DNA of 64,000 nt. Source: an uncultured Sphingomonadaceae bacterium (GTDB lineage: Bacteria > Pseudomonadota > Alphaproteobacteria > Sphingomonadales > Sphingomonadaceae). Of this stretch, positions 19,958 to 30,283 are shown in pieces. The stretch is taken from the NCBI GenBank assembly GCA_947496865.1, contig CANMEE010000001.1, positions 1,355,501 through 1,419,500 of the forward strand. Direction: 5' to 3'. How positions within the stretch are numbered: the first letter of the stretch is position 1; each line of letters starts with the position of its first letter. A program made the translations under genes and the position numbers. Under the pieces are notes generated by a model, which saw only the letters and a list, made by a program, of their open reading frames with translations, had not been told where the DNA came from and searched no databases.

Positions 19958-22900
19958 CTAGAAATTCACCTCGACACCGGCGTAGAAAAAACGCCCCGTA
20001 CTGGTGAAAATGCCATCGCCCTGACCCGTGCCGTCAAGACCAAAGGGTGGAAGCCGATCAAAGAGGTTGTCTACGCCGCCATAAAAGCGGAAGCGTTCGT
20101 CAACGTCCAGGCCAAGCCGGATGTCATGATAAAAGACATCGGGGTAGAAAATTTGGGGAAAGGCATCCGGATCGCGCGGAGGTTCTCCATTAAAGGAGTT
20201 TTGGTCTTCATAATCCACGGCGATTGTCTGCTTACCAATATAGCGCAAGTCGTACGAGAAATCGAAGGCACCAAAATCCAGCCCTAAACGAAATGAACTG
20301 GTCCATGCGGGGTCACCCAATTCGCTTTTTAAACGGTCCGCAAAATCGGGCTGGGTAATGTCGGTAAATTGTGTGCGATCAATCAGATAACTTAGCAACC
20401 AGCGGGCATCCAGTTGAACACCATCGAAAATCTCGGTCCGGTAGTTCATGTCGAAATCAATGCCAGAGGTTTCCAATCGCGCAAAGTTAAATGGTCCAGC
20501 GCGAAAGGAGTCGCCAATGACCGGCAAGGATATGGTGTTGCCGTCTAAGGTACGGTCAGACTGACCTGCAAAAGTGCCATCGGGTCGGCGGGATATGGCC
20601 GCGCAGAAGGGATTGTCGATTCCTCCGGGATTGTCGTAACACTGATCTATGATCGTTTGGCCGTTCAACGTGAAAATAACGTCTTTGACCGTGATGTCAT
20701 AATAATCGACAGCAATGGTGAGGCCGGGGATGAAGCTTGGTTGGAATACCGCACCAATGGTTAAACTCTGACCATTTTCCTCTTTAATATCAGGGTTACC
20801 GGCATTTATCCCGCGAATGGATGAGCCAGCAATATTGGTAAAAGGGGTCACGCCATCAGGATTTGTGGCAGGTACATTGGGATCGGCGAGACAATTGGCC
20901 CTGCGGTTTGGGTTGTTTTCAATATTATCCGCACTGCAAGGGTCGGTTAAAAAGGTGAACGTCTGGGATCCGGTATCAAACTGATCAGACAATGTCGGTG
21001 CGCGAACCGATTCCGCATAGCCGACGCGCATGCGAAAATCACTGACCGGCGCATAGGTGCCCGACAGATTATAGGCAAACACGGTACCGACCGCACTATT
21101 GTAATCCGATACCCGGCCTGCCGCTTGAAACGATAGTTCTTCTGCGAAGGGAAGATTGGCCAATACCGGGAAGTTAATCTCTCCATAGGCCTCCCATACT
21201 TCGGCTGCCGGTGGATCAAAGTCCGCAATAGCATTCAGGAAAGTTGCGCCGCTAGCGGTTACATCGTCAAACGCAGAAAAAGCGGTATCTCGCCGATATT
21301 CGCCTCCGATAACGAAACCGATCGGTCCCCCAGGCAATTCAAATAATTGCGACGAGTCACCCGCGACATAGGCCGTTACGCTATATTGCTCGGCCTTTTC
21401 ATCCCGTGAGGAGGTAAAGAGAAAATAGTCGCGTGCGGCTTGAGAACTATTATTGATCCCGAATAGATTGGCAGGGGCACATGCAGGATCATCATTCGTC
21501 GGATCCGCATCAGCATTTATCCCGCATACAATATTACCGCTGCCGTCGCGAACCGCATTGATCGCATTGGAAAATTCGGCCAGCCGGATATTGCCTTTGG
21601 TTTCGTAAAAAGTCTCGAGACGGCCATAGTTGAAGGCGACCTCATATTTCCAATCGTCGTTAAAAATTCCATCAATACCCGCGACGATGCGATATGTTTC
21701 GCGTCGGTGATCTTCACCCCGTCCGCCAAAATCGGTATCAAAGCGAAAGGCGTTGAACGTCGTTTGTCCGTCCGGCAAGCTGGACACGAGAAGTGCCCGA
21801 TCTTCAGCGCTCAAGAACGGGTTATCGATACTGAAGCTATTGTTGAAAAAAGTGGCTTGCCCTTCTTGAATGGCATCAATCCGGACATATTTGGCCTCGA
21901 TAAAGGGCCGAAATGCTTCGGAAATCTCATAGCTCGCCAGGACATTAACGGCATAGCGCTCCAGTCCCGCCAACAAAAGGCCCGTATTATTCAGCGTTGA
22001 GCCAAGGCCACCTACCGCATTATTGGAACCAAATGGCCGCAAGTCGGTGGTAATCGGATTAGCAATCAGCCGGCCGTTGTCATTAAAGACAAAGGTGCGC
22101 CCGAGCTCAGCCCCATTGGCACCCAATAGCCCGTTACAATTGACAGCTCTACGCCTGTTGACCTCTGCAAAACTGGGATCGCCAGCCGGCACGGCCGTAG
22201 GACAGGAAGAGGTATAGAGGCCACCGTCTGAAATATTATTATTGCGAATACCGCGGATAAAGGCCCGGTCGGGAATGCCATTACCGGTGCTGGGTTCCCC
22301 GATTCTATTCTCTACTATCTGAAATTGATTACGCCCAGAAAATGCCCCGGTGATATTGTCGCGTTGCGTGTTGAACAGCTGGTCAGAATTGGCATATTCC
22401 AAGGCGATCGCGACATTGCCACGCCCCTCATCGAAATTCTGACCAAGGGTTAAACTGGCGAAGGAGGAGGCCCGATCGCCTTCATCGGAAATACCGCTTT
22501 GCCCGCGAAACCGAATGCCTTCAAAATCGCGCTTCAAAACAAAGTTCACAACGCCGGCGACGGCGTCGGCGCCATATATGGCGGAATTGCCACCCGTCAC
22601 AACATCAACACGTTCGACCAAATCCGTCGGGATGGTATTCACATCTACCCGGAAGTCCCCGGGCAAAGACGTAACGTGGCGACGGCCATTGACCAGAACG
22701 AGCGTTCTGAGTGAACCGAGGCCACGGAGATCAAGCAGATTAAGACCTGCCGTACCGATGAAGCGCGTGGAATTGCCTTGGCTAAAAGTAGAGCGCAGGG
22801 CCGGGAGCTCGTTCAGCGCATCGCCCAAGGATACATTACCCGTGGCAACAAGATCTTCAATCTCTACGCTGGTGATCGGCACGGGCGAAGACACATTGGG

Positions 22901-23086
22901 ATTTTGAATGCGCGTTCCGGTTACAATGATAGTGGAGTTTCCGTCATCAGATTCACTTTGTTCCGCCGACGCCGCATCCTCATTACTGTCCTGAGCGTTG
23001 GCATTTGTTGCAGAAATTGCGAGCGCTACTACCGCTGCTGAAGCGAAAAATTGACGTGCCGTTTTCTTTCTAAAAATGGGTCGCAT
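19958..23086 (-). CDS. TonB-dependent receptor
   Basis: Signal-like N-terminus from MRPIFRKK, TIIVTGTRIQNPNVSSPVPITSVEIEDL plug, C-terminal F; ORF track extends to 23146 but internal Met is more likely. Confidence 0.93.
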   Translation of the reverse strand: MRPIFRKKTARQFFASAAVVALAISATNANAQDSNEDAASAEQSESDDGNSTIIVTGTRIQNPNVSSPVPITSVEIEDLVATGNVSLGDALNELPALRSTFSQGNSTRFIGTAGLNLLDLRGLGSLRTLVLVNGRRHVTSLPGDFRVDVNTIPTDLVERVDVVTGGNSAIYGADAVAGVVNFVLKRDFEGIRFRGQSGISDEGDRASSFASLTLGQNFDEGRGNVAIALEYANSDQLFNTQRDNITGAFSGRNQFQIVENRIGEPSTGNGIPDRAFIRGIRNNNISDGGLYTSSCPTAVPAGDPSFAEVNRRRAVNCNGLLGANGAELGRTFVFNDNGRLIANPITTDLRPFGSNNAVGGLGSTLNNTGLLLAGLERYAVNVLASYEISEAFRPFIEAKYVRIDAIQEGQATFFNNSFSIDNPFLSAEDRALLVSSLPDGQTTFNAFRFDTDFGGRGEDHRRETYRIVAGIDGIFNDDWKYEVAFNYGRLETFYETKGNIRLAEFSNAINAVRDGSGNIVCGINADADPTNDDPACAPANLFGINNSSQAARDYFLFTSSRDEKAEQYSVTAYVAGDSSQLFELPGGPIGFVIGGEYRRDTAFSAFDDVTASGATFLNAIADFDPPAAEVWEAYGEINFPVLANLPFAEELSFQAAGRVSDYNSAVGTVFAYNLSGTYAPVSDFRMRVGYAESVRAPTLSDQFDTGSQTFTFLTDPCSADNIENNPNRRANCLADPNVPATNPDGVTPFTNIAGSSIRGINAGNPDIKEENGQSLTIGAVFQPSFIPGLTIAVDYYDITVKDVIFTLNGQTIIDQCYDNPGGIDNPFCAAISRRPDGTFAGQSDRTLDGNTISLPVIGDSFRAGPFNFARLETSGIDFDMNYRTEIFDGVQLDARWLLSYLIDRTQFTDITQPDFADRLKSELGDPAWTSSFRLGLDFGAFDFSYDLRYIGKQTIAVDYEDQNSFNGEPPRDPDAFPQIFYPDVFYHDIRLGLDVDERFRFYGGVDNLFDRLPPFGLDGTGQGDGIFTSTGRFFYAGVEVNF

Positions 23087-23201
23087 GGGGGAGGCTCCCT
23101 GTTTAGTTACAGGGGTAACGATATAATATCGACATTCATTTATCAATAAAGTTAAAAAATGATCAAAAAAATAACCGTATAAATCTATAATAAGGCGACA
23201 T

Positions 23202-23219
23202 ATTTACATTAATGTAAAT
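23202..23219. promoter_or_regulatory. 18-bp perfect palindrome ATTTACATTAATGTAAAT, candidate operator
   Basis: Read directly; AT-rich region upstream of the minus-strand TonB receptor. Confidence 0.55.
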
Positions 23220-23482
23220 TATAATTGAAACTATAAGATATTATATTTATATATTTGAATAAATGTAAAAACATTCCAAGTTTTCTGGGGATTTTTGGTC
23301 GGCCGTTTTTGGTTTTCGGGCAAAGCTGCGCGATTGCACCTGCGGACAGGACATTGTTCGATTTCGCGGCTTATCAACCCTGGAACTGTTATCATTGTTG
23401 CTCTGTTGCAACGCTACTGCGGCTTAGGTTGCCCGATATGTAGCGCTATGCTGTCGGTCGAAAGCGCAGGCAGTGAAGGCAA

Positions 23483-23513
23483 AAAAGTGGCCACCGAAAC
23501 GCTCGCCACTTTT
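23483..23513. terminator. inverted repeat AAAAGTGGC/GCCACTTTT, possible bidirectional terminator
   Basis: 9-bp perfect arms with A-tract/T-tract edges. Confidence 0.45.
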
Positions 23514-23566
23514 CACTCTGTTCGAATATGCGTCGCCGCCCTCAAATCATGGGCAAGAGCAGCGCT

Positions 23567-23992
23567 CTATTTCCTGCCCAAGCCTATTTTTGTGGCCAGG
23601 CCGCTACGCACTTTGGAATAGTTTGAGGAAACCATTGGATAGTCCGGTGAAAGCCCCCATTTCGCACGATATTCTTCGGGCGTCATATTATAGCTTGTCA
23701 TGAGATGGCGTTTGAGCATCTTAAACTTCTTGCCGTCTTCAAGGCATACAATATGGTCAGGCTGGATCGAGTCCTTAATGGGCACAGCGGGCTCTTGCTT
23801 TGTCTTTGACGGCCCCGCTTCACCGGTTAATCCCGCCATCGCACTATGCACACTATTGATGAGCAAAGGTAAGTCAGAAACCGCTACGCTATTATTATTC
23901 AGGTGCGCCACTACGATCTGTGACGTCAAAGCGATTAATGTTTCATCCATTTTATTGTCTATTTCTGTCATTCCGGCCCCGTATTTTATCAT
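23567..23992 (-). CDS. MucR/Ros family transcriptional regulator
   Basis: IVCLEDGKKFKMLKRHLMTSYNMTPEEYRAKWGLSPDYPMVSSNYSKVRS; start could be at the second Met (MTEIDNK). Confidence 0.93.
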   Translation of the reverse strand: MIKYGAGMTEIDNKMDETLIALTSQIVVAHLNNNSVAVSDLPLLINSVHSAMAGLTGEAGPSKTKQEPAVPIKDSIQPDHIVCLEDGKKFKMLKRHLMTSYNMTPEEYRAKWGLSPDYPMVSSNYSKVRSGLATKIGLGRK

Positions 23993-24163
23993 TAATAGAT
24001 TTTACATCCATTTTGGACATAAATCTGATGTGCTTTACGCGACCATAAATCAAGCCCTTATCGAACATCGCAATAAGCCGCGGATCGACGAGCATGTACT
24101 TGGGGCATATTATAAAAAATAGAAACTGATGATAATGGGGATCAAAAAGATTGGGCCTGAAAC

Positions 24164-24796
24164 TTAAATATAGGCCCCTGTAGTTTTTTCGGCGACTTCC
24201 TCAGCTGAAACATCGGGCGCTAGTTCGATCAATTCAAACGGGCTGTCATGATCTTTGCGCACGAAAACGCATAGATCGGTAATGACCATATCAACCACAT
24301 TCGTGCCAGTTAGCGGCAATGTGCATTCCGGGATAAATTTGGGACTGCCGTCCTTTGCACAATGATCCATCACAACAATGATCTTCTTCACGCCCGCGAC
24401 GAGATCCATTGCGCCGCCCATGCCTTTGATCATCTTTCCCGGGATCATCCAGTTGGCGATATCGCCATTTTCCGCAACTTCCATTGCGCCGAGCACGGTG
24501 AGGTCAATATGACCACCCCGTATCATCGCGAAGCTGTCTGCGCTTCCGAAATAGCTGGAGGATGGAAGTTCGCTGATGGTTTGTTTGCCCGCGTTGATCA
24601 GATCAGCGTCAATTTCATCATCATAGGGAAAGGGTCCGATGCCGAGCATGCCATTCTCGGATTGCAAGGTGACTTCGACGCCATCGGGAATATGGTTGGC
24701 AACCAGCGTGGGAATGCCAATACCGAGATTGACATAATAGCCGTCCTGTAATTCACGAGCGGCTCGTGCCGCCATTTGATTTCTATCCCACGGCAT
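24164..24796 (-). CDS. scoB: 3-oxoacid CoA-transferase subunit B
   Basis: [38 protein letters not shown]. Confidence 0.93.
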   Translation of the reverse strand: MPWDRNQMAARAARELQDGYYVNLGIGIPTLVANHIPDGVEVTLQSENGMLGIGPFPYDDEIDADLINAGKQTISELPSSSYFGSADSFAMIRGGHIDLTVLGAMEVAENGDIANWMIPGKMIKGMGGAMDLVAGVKKIIVVMDHCAKDGSPKFIPECTLPLTGTNVVDMVITDLCVFVRKDHDSPFELIELAPDVSAEEVAEKTTGAYI

Positions 24797-24853
24797 TTAT
24801 CTTATCCCTTTTCATGTTCGCCAACACCCGTCTTGGCGGGAATATTTACAGTC

Positions 24854-25192
24854 TTATTCGTCCGGTTTTTCATAATTTTGGACCGTGTCCAAACCTGTCG
24901 TGCTGTGCTGCCGTTCGGCATCAAGGCCAGCCCAGATTCGTGCTAGAGCTTCCGATTCCGGAATATCTTGAGCTTGCGCATAGGCTCGCGCACCGTGGCG
25001 AATAGAATCGACCATCAACATGCCGAACATTTCCGGCTTTTCCAAATGTTCAGGCTGAATAATACAAGTTGCGCCCGCACCATCTTCGACCCACAGACGA
25101 GCGACTTCATGCGATTGGTCGAGAAAATCAAAATCCTTCACCGAAATCGCGTTGTCGAAGCGGCCTCCTTTGTTTTTATTGCCAAACATCAA
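24854..25192 (-). CDS. DUF5076-like small protein
   Basis: Full ORF nested between CoA-transferase subunits; stop overlaps downstream scoA end region by a few nt; family recognised by eye. Confidence 0.7.
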   Translation of the reverse strand: MMFGNKNKGGRFDNAISVKDFDFLDQSHEVARLWVEDGAGATCIIQPEHLEKPEMFGMLMVDSIRHGARAYAQAQDIPESEALARIWAGLDAERQHSTTGLDTVQNYEKPDE

Positions 25193-25896
25193 ATTGCCTC
25201 TTTTTCCCGTGTCATGCGAAACTCTATCTTCTTGTCGTAGGGCGATCCGTCAATCAGGCGTTTAACATAGATGCTTGGCAGGTGAATGGCGTCCGGATCG
25301 AGCTCCCCGACCTCGACGATTTCTTCAACTTCCGCGACGCATATTTTTCCAGCTGTTGCCATCGGCGCATTGAAATTGCGAGCGGTCTTGCGGAACATCA
25401 AATTGCCTGCCTTGTCGGCTTTCCAGCCTTTGATCAGACAGACATCTGCGAATATGCCGCGCTCGAGAATATAATCTTCGCCGTCAAAACTTTTGACCTC
25501 CTTGCCCTCGGCGACCTGAGTGCCGACGCCGGTTTTTGTATAAAATCCCGGTATCCCGGCGCCACCTGCGCGGCATCTTTCCGCCAGCGTTCCTTGCGGA
25601 CAAAATTCGACTTCCAGTTCACCCGACAGAAATTGCCGTTCAAATTCCTTATTCTCCCCGACATAGGAAGAGATCATTTTCTTGACCTGTTTGGAGCGCA
25701 GCAGCTTGCCAAGACCTTCATTGTCAATCCCGGCATTATTGGAAGCGATTGTAAGGTCTTTCACGCCGGTTTCTCGTATCGCGTCGATCAGCCGCTCAGG
25801 AATACCGCACAAGCCAAAGCCGCCGACGCATAAATGCATGCCATCAAACAGCAGCCCGTCCAGTGCTGCAGCTGCATCGGGATAGATTTTCTTCAT
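25189..25896 (-). CDS. scoA: 3-oxoacid CoA-transferase subunit A
   Basis: [52 protein letters not shown]. Confidence 0.94.
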   Translation of the reverse strand: MKKIYPDAAAALDGLLFDGMHLCVGGFGLCGIPERLIDAIRETGVKDLTIASNNAGIDNEGLGKLLRSKQVKKMISSYVGENKEFERQFLSGELEVEFCPQGTLAERCRAGGAGIPGFYTKTGVGTQVAEGKEVKSFDGEDYILERGIFADVCLIKGWKADKAGNLMFRKTARNFNAPMATAGKICVAEVEEIVEVGELDPDAIHLPSIYVKRLIDGSPYDKKIEFRMTREKEAI

Positions 25897-25997
25897 AGAA
25901 ACGCCTTTTTCTGTTCCGTTGCGCTACTAGCCTAAGTTTCGATATATCGTCTAGATTAGAATATATTTGCATCCACAGATCGGTTAAGGCCACAGAT

Positions 25998-27110
25998 GTG
26001 ATCCGGATATTTGCCTGCCTCTCGCTATTTTTCTTCCTTGTTCCGGTGACCTATATTCATGGGCCGCCGCCTGCCAAGAATGATAGCCAATATATCCAGC
26101 TCGAGCCGATCAGCTTTAACGCAGAAGAACCTGCACGCACCAAGTCCGGCCGGCTGGAATTTTTGCGCGGTTGGAAAATGACCAGCGACAATGCGGATTT
26201 TGGCGGCGTCTCGTCGATGCTCGCTTTGCCGGACAATCGTTTTTTCATGTTAAGTGATGCCGGTGTGCTCATCGGCTTTACACTGGACGAGCAACAGGAC
26301 CTGGCCAAGCGGCCCTTTATCGCCCCCTTGCCTGATGGACCGCCGGTTGAAAATGAATTTGCGAAACAGAATTGGGATGCGGAGTCATTGGCCTATGATC
26401 CCGAAACTGGTCAATATTGGGTAGGTTACGAACATTCCCATGGAATCTGGCGATATGGACCGTCTTTTGCGCGTAAAGAGGCCGATCATTCCGTCAAGGC
26501 AATGCAGAAATGGCCGAAAAATGGTGGTGCAGAGGCAATGTTGCGTTTGCCGGTTGCAGAAGATGCCGAAGCTGCAGAAGCGAATCGCTTCCTGATTTTT
26601 TCTGAATCGGCAGACTATGCGAATGGTGGTTATCAGGCATTGATCTTTGATGGTGATCCTGCCGAAGGGAATGTGGAGCCAAAGTTGTTCGGATACCGCC
26701 CGCCCAAGGGATATCAGCTGACTGATGCAACATTGCTGCCCGATGGCCGGGTTCTACTATTGCATCGCCGGTTTGCGCCACTGGAGGGTATTTCAGCGAT
26801 CATTTCCATTGGCGATTTGTCGGAAATCAAGGCCGGCAAGCTTTGGACCGCAACCCGGATTGCGACGCTCAAACCGCCAATGAGAGTCGACAATATGGAA
26901 GCCCTAGCAGTTACTGTCGAAGCCGATAGTACGATCATCTGGATTGCATCAGACGATAATTTCAATGGATTTCAAGAAACGCTTTTGATGAAGTTCCGGT
27001 TGCTGCCGGGCAAGCAGAAGCGGAAGAAAGCTGAGATGTCTGGACCGTCAGCCTCTACTACAAACGAAAAAGCCGAGGCGAGCCCCGGCTTTTCATCAAT
27101 TCCCCAATAA
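25998..27110 (+). CDS. esterase-like activity of phytase family protein
   Basis: N-terminal signal; FGGVSSMLALPDNRFFMLSDAG and DAESLAYDPETGQYWVGYEHSHGIWRY typical of this family. Confidence 0.82.
   Translation: MIRIFACLSLFFFLVPVTYIHGPPPAKNDSQYIQLEPISFNAEEPARTKSGRLEFLRGWKMTSDNADFGGVSSMLALPDNRFFMLSDAGVLIGFTLDEQQDLAKRPFIAPLPDGPPVENEFAKQNWDAESLAYDPETGQYWVGYEHSHGIWRYGPSFARKEADHSVKAMQKWPKNGGAEAMLRLPVAEDAEAAEANRFLIFSESADYANGGYQALIFDGDPAEGNVEPKLFGYRPPKGYQLTDATLLPDGRVLLLHRRFAPLEGISAIISIGDLSEIKAGKLWTATRIATLKPPMRVDNMEALAVTVEADSTIIWIASDDNFNGFQETLLMKFRLLPGKQKRKKAEMSGPSASTTNEKAEASPGFSSIPQ
27068..27093 (+). terminator. intrinsic terminator-like hairpin inside the 3' end of the CDS
   Basis: AAAAGCCG-N10-CGGCTTTT. 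Confidence 0.5.
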
Positions 27111-27128
27111 TATTGCGCAAGCAATATT

Positions 27129-27416
27129 TTAAGCAGCAACCTGCTTTTTGGCGATTTCTTTTTTAAGGCGACGTACCCGCAGGCTCAACTTGTCGTCAGA
27201 AGTTTTCAACAGCCAGTTGTCGAGGCCGCCAACATGCTCAACCGAACGCAGGCCGTGGGTAGACACGCGCAGCTTAACGCCTTTGCCGAGAGCATCGGAC
27301 AACAGAGTCACATTTTGCAAGTTCGGCAAAAAGGTTTTCTTGGTACGGTTTTTGGCGTGCGATACGTTATTGCCTACCAGCCGAGTCTTACCTGTCAGTT
27401 CGCAAATCCGCGACAT
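27129..27416 (-). CDS. rpmB: 50S ribosomal protein L28
   Basis: [45 protein letters not shown]; start trimmed from ORF track. Confidence 0.96.
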   Translation of the reverse strand: MSRICELTGKTRLVGNNVSHAKNRTKKTFLPNLQNVTLLSDALGKGVKLRVSTHGLRSVEHVGGLDNWLLKTSDDKLSLRVRRLKKEIAKKQVAA

Positions 27417-27607
27417 GTTTTCTGTCCAATTTCTTGTTAATGAGTGATTCCCGTAGGAAAGACAGCGCACCTAACCGCAAATCGGCTGTCCGTCAAGCGC
27501 CACGCCAAAATTCCCCGGTCCTTATGAGCTCCTTTTACGCGGCTAATCTATTCCCGGCAACCAGTTCATCTGGTCATTCGCGCGACTTCGCGCTAATCGC
27601 TGCGGTC

Positions 27608-28066
27608 ATGGCGACCGATCCCTTCCATTCCTTTATGCCGCAAGCCTTAGAGCAAGCCCGACAGGCAGCAGATGCAGGCGAAGTGCCGGTGGGGGCGGTC
27701 ATCGTGCACCAAGGCGCAATTATCGGGCGCGGCTATAACCTCACACGCACAGATAATGATCCCAGTTCTCACGCCGAAATCGTAGCGATTCGGCAGGCTT
27801 GCCGCGCGTTAAAGACAGATCGACTGGAAGATTGCGATCTCTGGGTAACGCTGGAACCGTGCACCATGTGTGCTGGCGTGATTGCCCATGCGCGAATCAA
27901 GCGTCTTTATTATGGGGCTGCCGATCCCAAAGGCGGAGCGGTGGACAGCGGCGTCCATTTTTTCGCCGCTGCCACCTGTCATCATGCGCCTGAAGTTTAT
28001 GCTGGCTTCGAGGAGGTCGAGGCGGCAAATTTGCTCCAAGATTTTTTCAAAAACCGTCGGGCCTAA
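27608..28066 (+). CDS. tadA: tRNA adenosine(34) deaminase
   Basis: HAEIVAIRQAC and LEPCTMCAGVIAHARIKRLYYGAADPKGGAV; start set at MATDPFHSF. Confidence 0.93.
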   Translation: MATDPFHSFMPQALEQARQAADAGEVPVGAVIVHQGAIIGRGYNLTRTDNDPSSHAEIVAIRQACRALKTDRLEDCDLWVTLEPCTMCAGVIAHARIKRLYYGAADPKGGAVDSGVHFFAAATCHHAPEVYAGFEEVEAANLLQDFFKNRRA

Positions 28067-28078
28067 GAGATAAAGGGC

Positions 28079-28879
28079 CTAATGCACGAAGCGCGCGACC
28101 ACGTCGCGGTAACTGCGGCTCACTTTGACCTGTGCGCCTGATCCCAGAATCAGAAAACACTCGCCATTGGTATGGGGCTTTACTTCCCGGACCTGACCCA
28201 GGTTCACGATAGTCGAACGATGCACCCGCTGAAAATTCCTCGGATCAAGGCGTTTTTCGAGATCCTTCATCGTCTCGCGGAGGATTAATGAATTGTCGGC
28301 TGTATAGATGCACATATAATCGCCGGCTGCGTCAATGCGCTCAATCGTGTCGACATCGACCCGGAAAATTTGACCGCGATCTTTGACGTTTATCAGCTTT
28401 TCATAGCGGTTAGCCGCGGCTGGTTCTTCGTCAATTTCCATGTCGGCCATTGCGCCGGGCGCCACTTCTTTCAGCACGTTTTTGAGCTTTTCAATCTCTT
28501 CAGCGCCGCGTTTTTCGGTCAGACGGTTGCGGACCCGCTCCAAAGCATCGGCCAGCCGGTCTGGTTCAACCGGCTTCACAAGATAATCGACAGCCTCTGC
28601 TTCAAAGGCGCGGACGGCATGGTCGGCAAAGGCGGTTACGAAAATGAACAGAGGGGGCTCGATTTCCATAATGCCTTGAACGACCGAAAAGCCGTCAAAG
28701 CCCGGCATCTGGATGTCGAGAAACACCAGATCAGGCTTCAAAGTTTTGATTTTGCGAATCGCCTCACGGCCATTGCTGCAGGTATCGATAATTTCAATAT
28801 CTTCGAAAGGTTCGAGACGGATTTGAAGGCCTTGAATGGCTAGTTTTTCGTCGTCGACTAATATCGTCTTTATCGTCAT
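28079..28879 (-). CDS. LytTR family response regulator
   Basis: Receiver domain (DDEKLA, LVFLDIQMPGFDGF, KPVEPDRL) and LytTR DNA-binding domain (FQRVHRSTIVNL). Confidence 0.94.
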   Translation of the reverse strand: MTIKTILVDDEKLAIQGLQIRLEPFEDIEIIDTCSNGREAIRKIKTLKPDLVFLDIQMPGFDGFSVVQGIMEIEPPLFIFVTAFADHAVRAFEAEAVDYLVKPVEPDRLADALERVRNRLTEKRGAEEIEKLKNVLKEVAPGAMADMEIDEEPAAANRYEKLINVKDRGQIFRVDVDTIERIDAAGDYMCIYTADNSLILRETMKDLEKRLDPRNFQRVHRSTIVNLGQVREVKPHTNGECFLILGSGAQVKVSRSYRDVVARFVH

Positions 28880-30105
28880 GGATTTATATCCTTTTGGTGC
28901 GATGAGGCCATAGCGGGGGCGGTGACGAGACCCCCATGGTTCTTATCGGATGCATGCTCCCCAAAAATAGCTTCGTTCCTGATTTGACCGATTGTTGCGG
29001 TATCCTGCGCCGCCTCCTTTTCAATCTGTTCTCTGGTTTCAAACGGCAATGCGATGATCACCGAAAAGCCGCCTCCTGCTGATGACTTAATCTCGAACTG
29101 GTGCGCTTTTCCATAAGCTTGGTTTAATCGCTCCTGAATATTTCCCAAACCAACGCCGGTAGAATCGGTATTTTTTGCGATGGGACCATTTTTTCCTGGT
29201 CCCGTATCCGATACGACTATCTTCACCGTGTCATTTTCTAGTCTGGCAGAGACCGAAATATCGGCCCCGCCCTCCATCGGTGTCACAGCATATTTAATCG
29301 CATTTTCGACCAGCGGCTGCAACAATAGCGAAGGCAGCAAGGCATCGCGAACCGCCGGATCAATATCAAAACTGGGGCGCAGGCGGTCTTCAAAACGCAT
29401 TTTTTCGATGTCGAGATATAAATGCAAGGTTTCGACTTCTTGCGCCAATGTGACGCGGCTGTGCACTTCATTGACCAGCGTATGACGCAGGAAAGAAGAC
29501 AGGCGTGACAGCATGGCATTTGCCGGTTCCGTCTGTTTTAGCAGCACCAGCGTTGAGATACTATTGAGCGTGTTGAACAGGAAATGAGGATTAAGTTGAT
29601 AGCGCAGCATCGCCAATTGTGCACGGGTTGCTTGGGTTTCCAGCCGCAAAAGCTGGTCATTTTGTTCTTCGACCCGCAGGAAGAAATTGATCGCGAAATA
29701 AAGCGCTGACCAAGCGCCAAGCATGGTGAAATCAACGAAAACATATCCCACGAATATACTGGCAAATGCGCTTTCGATCGTTGGGTTTTGAATGACAAAC
29801 ACCCATGCGTCGATAAAGGCAAATAAGGCGGCGGCAATAGACAGGACGATCGTCGTCGTCACCCATGTCAGGATAGGCTTTTTCTGGATAAGGCCTTTAT
29901 AGATAACCGACAAAAGCAGCGAAATGGAATAACCGGTAATCGTCGAAATGATAATCGGCAGAAGAAAGCTGAGCGGCTGTCCATTGGCGATGCCCGAAAT
30001 TCCGCGCAAGGCCAATGCACCGGCCCATCCCGCAGATTGCAGGTTCCAGAAAGCGCGGTTTTTATTGCCAAAAAAGGGCTGGGGACGGATTTCCATAACG
30101 GCCAT
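28876..30105 (-). CDS. LytS/YesM-type sensor histidine kinase
   Basis: LRYQLNPHFLFNTLNSISTLVLL His_kinase motif, LLQPLVENAIKYAV, GVGLGNIQERL; overlaps RR start. Confidence 0.94.
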   Translation of the reverse strand: MAVMEIRPQPFFGNKNRAFWNLQSAGWAGALALRGISGIANGQPLSFLLPIIISTITGYSISLLLSVIYKGLIQKKPILTWVTTTIVLSIAAALFAFIDAWVFVIQNPTIESAFASIFVGYVFVDFTMLGAWSALYFAINFFLRVEEQNDQLLRLETQATRAQLAMLRYQLNPHFLFNTLNSISTLVLLKQTEPANAMLSRLSSFLRHTLVNEVHSRVTLAQEVETLHLYLDIEKMRFEDRLRPSFDIDPAVRDALLPSLLLQPLVENAIKYAVTPMEGGADISVSARLENDTVKIVVSDTGPGKNGPIAKNTDSTGVGLGNIQERLNQAYGKAHQFEIKSSAGGGFSVIIALPFETREQIEKEAAQDTATIGQIRNEAIFGEHASDKNHGGLVTAPAMASSHQKDINP

Positions 30106-30283
30106 ATTCCCTGTCTATAGCGCGCCATTGGCGTTTGGGAAAGAATCGCATGATAACTTATTAGGAAATCTGCCCAAAATCTGATCATCAAGCATATCTG
30201 AGACCAAAGAGGGTAGCATCAGGAAACGGCTGAGCGTCAATATCTATCTGAGTAAGGGATCAATCGGAGCAGGCGTTAGAATG

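Noticed and set aside
23255-23703. Small overlapping ORFs between the TonB receptor and MucR
   Set aside because: Short, overlapping in multiple frames, contain the AAAAGTGGC/GCCACTTTT hairpin, no domain features.
25069-25833. 254-aa plus-strand ORF
   Set aside because: Fully antisense to scoA and DUF5076-like coding; no recognisable domain; typical shadow ORF in GC-rich DNA.
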